From JBGOUV01 sp041477815 (GTDB taxonomy: Bacteria; Acidobacteriota; Terriglobia; Bryobacterales; JACQDG01), in assembly GCA_041477815.1 (NCBI GenBank), contig JBGOUV010000085.1, forward strand, positions 1-19,204: a stretch of 19,204 bases of DNA, in the 5' to 3' direction. Positions 15,977-19,204 of this stretch are shown here, in pieces (positions within the stretch are counted from its first letter, which is position 1; each line of letters starts with the position of its first letter). The notes beneath the pieces are model-generated. The model made no database searches. It was not told the origin of the DNA and was given only the letters and a program-made list of their open reading frames with translations. The position numbers and the translations under genes are program-made.

Positions 15977-16975
15977 CTATCGTGCATCCTCAACTCCGCT
16001 CTGCACCAGCGTCCGGATCTGGTCGACGGCATCGGCCAGGGTGCTATAGCGCAACTCGAACGCCTCGCAGTCTCTCAGCCGCTCGATCGACGCCTGATGC
16101 TCGGCCCAGACCCCTGGCTCCCAGAGCGGCAGGTCCCGCGTCAGCCTCTGCCGGGCCTCTTCGGCTCCTATCGGGACCAGTTCGGCCCTCGCCTCCGGCT
16201 CCCGCGCCAATAGGACCAGCTTCCACGGGCGGCAGCGCGGAGCGGTCTCGAGGCCCGGGATATCCGCGGTCCGGATCTCAAACGACCGCTTGCCGATGAC
16301 CGTCTCCAACCAGGGTACCCGCCTCAGTTCCGGTAGAATCTCGACAATCTCGGGCCGGAAACGCATCCGCTGGGGCTTTCCAATCAGGCTGGGCTCGTCT
16401 CCGTGGCGCAGGAGCCAGGCACCGTCATCACAGACGAAAGTCAGACCAGCCCGCGCACAGGCCCAAGCCAGCGAGCTCTTGCCCGCGCCGGAGTCGCCTG
16501 CCAACAGTATCCCTCTCCCCCGGCTGGCGACGCAGGCCGCATGGATCGGGGTGACGTACCGATGTGCCAGGCAGGAGTAGACCATGCCATCCAGGAAGTG
16601 GAAGCTGGCATACAGGTGGTCCCGGGCCACCGCCGGGGTCAGGCAGGCGAAGCAAGAACTCCGATCCAGGTCGCAAACGGCGAAGTCGTCGCGGCCCAGG
16701 ACGAAGGCCAGGAGATGGCCCTGGGCCCGGAAGGAGGGTCCCTCGGCGGCCCGGAGCGGCAACTCGCAGGCTTCGCCCTGGACCACCACCCGCAGCTCGA
16801 GCGGCGGGGTCTCGAACAGCGAACAGAACTCCCCCCAGCCGTGGTGCGCGGCGGCGAGGATGTCGTCCGAATTGGTCCGGAGCACCAGGGGGAACCCGGC
16901 CGGATAGTACCGTCCCGTCAGCGGGAGAGGCTCACCGTAGCCCAGGGGATCGAATGGGAACTTTTGGCCGGCCAT
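15977..16975 (-). CDS. HPr kinase-like P-loop protein
   Basis: The protein has 332 residues. Its C-terminal half matches the HprK/P catalytic domain: PIHAACV (143-149), the P-loop GDSGAGKSS (160-168), and the Walker-B-like FVCDDGAWLL (180-189, D183/D184). The N-terminal 130 or so residues are unlike true HprK and probably a family-specific recognition domain. No HPr or other PTS gene is nearby, so a role in carbon regulation is unlikely. Such stand-alone HprK-like proteins often accompany NTP_transf_5 proteins, and a homologue phosphorylates a lasso peptide in the paeninodin pathway. Here it is the first of a four-gene minus-strand operon with a secreted protein, a nucleotidyltransferase and an MFS transporter, so it may phosphorylate a small molecule, peptide or glycan (inference). 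No Shine-Dalgarno sequence is seen before its ATG at 16975. Confidence 0.8.
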   Translation of the reverse strand: MAGQKFPFDPLGYGEPLPLTGRYYPAGFPLVLRTNSDDILAAAHHGWGEFCSLFETPPLELRVVVQGEACELPLRAAEGPSFRAQGHLLAFVLGRDDFAVCDLDRSSCFACLTPAVARDHLYASFHFLDGMVYSCLAHRYVTPIHAACVASRGRGILLAGDSGAGKSSLAWACARAGLTFVCDDGAWLLRHGDEPSLIGKPQRMRFRPEIVEILPELRRVPWLETVIGKRSFEIRTADIPGLETAPRCRPWKLVLLAREPEARAELVPIGAEEARQRLTRDLPLWEPGVWAEHQASIERLRDCEAFELRYSTLADAVDQIRTLVQSGVEDAR

Positions 16976-16991
16976 AGGTGTCTATGATAAT
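16964..16991 (+). promoter_or_regulatory. Putative promoter of the sigma/anti-sigma operon
   Basis: TTGGCC (16964-16969) and GATAAT (16986-16991, 5 of 6) are spaced 16 bp apart. The expected start near 16998 gives a short leader that still includes the GGAG at 17001. On the minus strand the same spot holds TATCAT (16989-16984), a possible -10 for the divergent HprK-like gene, but no good -35 goes with it. Confidence 0.45.
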
Positions 16992-17000
16992 GTAGGAACC

Positions 17001-17004
17001 GGAG
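17001..17004 (+). promoter_or_regulatory. Shine-Dalgarno site supporting a TTG start
   Basis: GGAG lies 7 bases before the TTG at 17012, supporting this non-ATG start for the sigma factor gene. Confidence 0.6.
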
Positions 17005-17011
17005 ACACGCC

Positions 17012-17653
17012 TTGGCGGATATTGTTGCCGGGTTCGCACTTCCCGATCAGGATGCGGAGTTGCTCGCAGAGTTGCGCGCCGGCTCGGAGCAGGCCTTCGC
17101 GTCGCTGCTGGCCGCCTTTGAGCGTCCCATTTACAACTTCCTCTGCCGGCTGCTGGAAGATCCCGAGGAGGCTCCGGACGTGACCCAGGAGGTTTTCCTG
17201 AAGGTCTTCCGCAACATCCGGAGATTCCGCGGCGAGTGCAGCCTGAAGACCTGGCTCTACCGGATCACCGTGAACGAGGCCTACAACCGGAGACGGTGGT
17301 TTTCGCGGCATCGCCGGCGGGAGACCTCGCTCGAGGAGCGCGAGGAAAGTTCGCCGCCGGTGGCCGATTTGCTGGCCGATCCTCGGGAAAACCAGTACGA
17401 GCAGTTGCTGCGGCGGGAGCGCCTGCAAGCCGTGGAACGAGCGCTCGCCGAGATCCAGGAGACGTTTCGCGTGGTGGTGGTGATGCGTGACATCGAAGGC
17501 CTGAGCTACGAAGAAATAGCCGAGATCCTGCAGACGCCGCTGGGGACCGTGAAGTCGCGGATCCTGCGGGGTCGCGAGACGCTCAAGCAGAAGCTGGCCG
17601 CAGTGGCCGGCACCCGGCCGGTCGGCGCGCTGCGTCCGGCTGTGGTGGAGTGA
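17012..17653 (+). CDS. ECF-type RNA polymerase sigma factor
   Basis: This 213-residue protein has the two-domain ECF layout. Region 2 is at about 29-95 (PIYNFLCRLLEDPEEAPDVT, then EVFLKVFRNIRRFRG and LKTWLYRITVNEAYNRRR). Region 4 is at about 137-195, with EGLSYEEIAEILQTPLGTVK as the helix-turn-helix that reads the -35 element. The linker carries charged and proline-rich residues. The start is TTG at 17012, chosen because of GGAG seven bases upstream and because region 2 needs the residues before the next in-frame start. It overlaps the anti-sigma gene by GTGA, the usual pairing for ECF factors held inactive by a membrane anti-sigma. The regulon is unknown; an envelope or surface-polysaccharide stress response is plausible from position. 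Confidence 0.92.
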   Translation: MADIVAGFALPDQDAELLAELRAGSEQAFASLLAAFERPIYNFLCRLLEDPEEAPDVTQEVFLKVFRNIRRFRGECSLKTWLYRITVNEAYNRRRWFSRHRRRETSLEEREESSPPVADLLADPRENQYEQLLRRERLQAVERALAEIQETFRVVVVMRDIEGLSYEEIAEILQTPLGTVKSRILRGRETLKQKLAAVAGTRPVGALRPAVVE

Positions 17654-18327
17654 GTAGATTTATGACTTGTCTATCGGCACGCCAAAGACTGGCAGGTTAC
17701 GTCCAGGAGCGGTTGGGCGCCGCCGAACAAGCACGTATCCGGCGGCATCTCCAGGACTGCGCAGCCTGCTTTGAGGAATACGAATACCGGGCCCGGCTGG
17801 ACTCGCCGCTGCGGGAGTTGCCGTCCGTGGAGCCGCCGTTGGCGCTCGATACCGCCATCCGGCTGCGCCTGCTGCCTCAGCATCGCCCGAGCTTGTGGGA
17901 TCGCTGGCAGGTCCATTTGTCGAACCTCATGCGGCCGGTCGCCCTGCCCGCCGCCGGCGGCCTGCTGAGCGCCCTGATCCTGTTCGGCATCCTCTTGCCG
18001 GCCGTGCAGATGACGCGGGCGGCGGGCGTCCCGGGCTCCGGTTACGACCTCCCCACCGACCTGGTGACCGAACCCCGGTTCAAGAATGCCTCGCCCTTCC
18101 CGGTTACCGAGGACCTGCTGGTGGAGGCCTGGATCGACGAGCGCGGCAACATCACCAACTTCGAGGTCCTGAGCCCGACCCCCATGGGCGCGGCCGTCGA
18201 GAAGATGCTGCTGTTGCAGTCGACCAACGTCATGCTGACCACCAAGTTCGAGCCGGCCACCCGGTTCGGCCAGCCCACCGCCGGCAAGGTACTGCTGTCG
18301 TTTCGCCGGATCAATATCCGGGGCTAG
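17650..18327 (+). CDS. Zinc-finger membrane anti-sigma factor with TonB-C-like outer domain
   Basis: The protein has 225 residues. The N-terminus has an anti-sigma zinc-binding motif, H33-x3-C37-x2-C40 (RRHLQDCAAC), after a helix that would bind the sigma factor. One transmembrane helix lies at about 99-119 (LLSALILFGILLPAV). The extracytoplasmic part ends with a module resembling the TonB C-terminal domain: LLVEAWIDERGNITNFEVLS followed by MLTTKFEPATRFGQPTAGKV, close to the usual kFxPAxxxGxPV...V.F pattern. GTG at 17650 overlaps the sigma stop; ATG at 17662 is an alternative start that leaves the zinc motif intact. It would hold the sigma factor at the membrane and sense a periplasmic signal (inference). 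Confidence 0.85.
   Translation: MSRFMTCLSARQRLAGYVQERLGAAEQARIRRHLQDCAACFEEYEYRARLDSPLRELPSVEPPLALDTAIRLRLLPQHRPSLWDRWQVHLSNLMRPVALPAAGGLLSALILFGILLPAVQMTRAAGVPGSGYDLPTDLVTEPRFKNASPFPVTEDLLVEAWIDERGNITNFEVLSPTPMGAAVEKMLLLQSTNVMLTTKFEPATRFGQPTAGKVLLSFRRINIRG
18306..18321. repeat. Perfect 6-bp inverted repeat at the end of the anti-sigma gene
   Basis: ccggat (18306-18311) and atccgg (18316-18321) flank a caat loop just before the stop codon. No T-run follows directly, so it is not a typical intrinsic terminator. It may slow RNA decay or be chance. Confidence 0.35.
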
Positions 18328-18340
18328 GAAGAAGAAGCTG

Positions 18341-18368
18341 TTAGCTATTAGCCATTAGCTTTTAGCAA
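18341..18368. repeat. Four tandem TTAGCNN heptamers between genes
   Basis: Units ttagcta, ttagcca, ttagctt and ttagcaa lie head to tail in the 58-bp gap between the anti-sigma gene and rsmA. The repeat is AT-rich in a GC-rich genome, and TTAGC is constant in all units. Confidence 0.8.
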
Positions 18369-18385
18369 CCCCGGCATCGCATCCC

Positions 18386-19204
18386 GTGCCCACGCGCCGT
18401 CCCCCGCTCGGCCAGCACTTCCTCCACAGTCCCGCCATCCTGGAGCGCATCGCCGGCTGCGTCCGCGCGGCGGCGGGCGGGTCCGGCCTGGTGGTCGAGA
18501 TCGGTGCGGGCTCCGGCCCGCTCACCCGCCGCCTCGTCGATCTGGGGTTGCGCGTCGTGGCCATCGAGATCGATCCCCGGCTGGCCGCCCGGCTCAGATC
18601 CGCCTGCCCCGGGGTGGAGGTGGTGCAGCAGGACGTTCTGGAGGTTGATTTTGCCCGCCTGATCCCGGACCGGGCAGTGGTCGCGGGCAATCTCCCCTAC
18701 TACATCACCTCGCCGATTCTGCGAAAGCTGTGCGACGCCGCCGGGCGGATCAGCGAGGCTATTCTGCTGGTGCAAGAGGAGGTCGCGCATCGGGTCGTCG
18801 CTCGGCCGGGAGGCCGGGACTTCGGCTATCTCAGCGTGCTGTGCCAGGCTCATAGCCGGCCGGAGGTGCTGTTTACCATCCCCCCCGAAGCCTTCCACCC
18901 GCCGCCCCAGGTCATGTCGGCGGTGGTGCGTCTGGTCATGGAGCAGCGCTACGTCCACTGGGGGGTAGAGGACCGGGACCAGTTCCTGCGCTTTGTCCAG
19001 CTTTGCTTCCACCAGAAGCGGAAGACCCTGCGCAACAACTTGCAGGGACGCTTTGGCAAGGAGGCGGTGGCGGGTCTGGCGGAAGGGGGGCAGCGGGCGG
19101 AACAGCTCAGCCCGGAACAGTTGGCCGCGCTGTGGCGGCGGGGGGGCGGCGCGCCCCGCCCCCCCCCCCCGAGGGTAAACCACCAACAAAAAAAAAAAAA
19201 AAAA
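18386..19204 (+). CDS. rsmA: 16S rRNA dimethyladenosine transferase RsmA/KsgA (runs off the contig end)
   Basis: RsmA uses S-adenosylmethionine to dimethylate two adjacent adenines in the 3' terminal hairpin of 16S rRNA during small-subunit maturation. From GTG at 18386 the frame gives PLGQHFL (7-13), SAM-binding motif I VVEIGAGSG (36-44), AIEID (59-63), QQDVLEVDF (81-89), catalytic motif NLPYYI (102-107), LLVQEEVAHRVVARPG (127-142), FHPPPQVMSAVVRL (170-183) and FHQKRKTLRNNL (208-219). The family's C-terminal RAEQLSPEQLAALW (237-250) is reached at about 19135, so the gene is almost complete. No stop is seen; after about residue 252 the frame enters a C-run and A-run that looks artificial, so the real stop probably lay within a few codons. 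The long frame on the opposite strand here is a shadow. Confidence 0.93.
   Translation, partial: MPTRRPPLGQHFLHSPAILERIAGCVRAAAGGSGLVVEIGAGSGPLTRRLVDLGLRVVAIEIDPRLAARLRSACPGVEVVQQDVLEVDFARLIPDRAVVAGNLPYYITSPILRKLCDAAGRISEAILLVQEEVAHRVVARPGGRDFGYLSVLCQAHSRPEVLFTIPPEAFHPPPQVMSAVVRLVMEQRYVHWGVEDRDQFLRFVQLCFHQKRKTLRNNLQGRFGKEAVAGLAEGGQRAEQLSPEQLAALWRRGGGAPRPPPPRVNHQQKKKKK
19141..19204. other. Low-complexity contig end: palindrome, 12-C run and 17-A run
   Basis: A 9-bp stem (ggggggcgg and ccgcccccc around a 6-base loop, 19141-19164) is followed by a C run (19159-19170) and, after a short mixed stretch, by 17 A to the last base (19188-19204). This looks like an assembly or sequencing artefact triggered by the palindrome, not a poly-A tail or terminator. 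Coordinates after about 19140 should not be trusted. Confidence 0.7.

Noticed and set aside
13809..16975. Complete lasso-peptide gene cluster
   Set aside because: Only the HprK-like and nucleotidyltransferase accessory types are present. There is no cyclase, protease, PqqD-like recognition protein or precursor, and no gap large enough to hide one.
16995..17017. GGAACC as an ECF-type -35 for autoregulation of the sigma factor
   Set aside because: The matching -10 position falls inside the coding sequence and lacks a CGTC-like element; the TTGGCC/GATAAT pair upstream fits better.
18362..19189. 275-codon open frame on the minus strand at the right end
   Set aside because: It is antisense to a clear RsmA with all family motifs, and its own translation shows no recognisable motif.
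19188..19204. Poly-A tail or intrinsic terminator tract
   Set aside because: The A-run ends the contig directly after a C-run and interrupts rsmA; no T-tract or hairpin-plus-U arrangement in the gene's direction is present.

Overview
This is a GC-rich bacterial window, most likely from an acidobacterium of the Solibacter/Bryobacter group. The best lineage clue is a stand-alone protein (4060..4860, minus) with the hallmarks of the Solibacter C-terminal domain family TIGR03437: a GVVNAATF start, a QQINAQLP segment and an NGLGPV segment. The long secreted Ig-like repeat protein at the left edge fits the same group. Genes are tightly packed. Many are joined by 4-bp GTGA or TTGA start/stop overlaps, and non-ATG starts are frequent. 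The right end is a contig end: a run of C followed by a run of 17 A after a strong palindrome is probably not genomic sequence.

Layout. (1) 1..2850 plus: 3' part of a giant secreted protein of alternating 159-residue and about 91-residue repeats. (2) 2894..6577 minus: an operon of an O-antigen-ligase/polymerase-like membrane protein with C-terminal TPRs, the stand-alone TIGR03437-type protein, and a galactonate-dehydratase-like enolase-superfamily enzyme. (3) 6601..12784 plus: a compact Wzx/Wzy-type polysaccharide operon (phosphoglycosyl transferase, Wzz-like chain-length protein, GT4 glycosyltransferase, MurJ/Wzx-type flippase, Wzy-like polymerase, second GT4 glycosyltransferase). Regions 2 and 3 diverge from a 23-bp gap carrying what looks like two overlapping promoters. 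(4) 12706..16975 minus: an HPr-kinase-like P-loop protein, a secreted protein of unknown function, a NTP_transf_5-type nucleotidyltransferase and an MFS transporter. (5) 17012..18327 plus: an ECF sigma factor and a zinc-finger transmembrane anti-sigma factor with a TonB-C-like extracytoplasmic domain. (6) 18386..19204 plus: rsmA/ksgA, running off the contig end.

How it works together (inference). Region 3 would charge undecaprenyl phosphate with a first sugar, extend it with two glycosyltransferases, flip it, polymerise it and control its length. The divergent polymerase-like protein and the neighbouring HprK-like/nucleotidyltransferase/MFS operon may modify or export the same or a related surface product. 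The window holds no outer-membrane export protein, no tyrosine autokinase and no sugar-nucleotide synthesis genes, so the locus is not complete here.

The most unusual structure is a 111-bp, frame-preserving array of four GC-rich hairpins (12110..12220) inside the second glycosyltransferase. It is itself a large inverted repeat, and codon usage of the gene changes across it. No stretch over 300 bases lacks a gene. I saw no tRNA, rRNA, CRISPR array, transposase or integrase.
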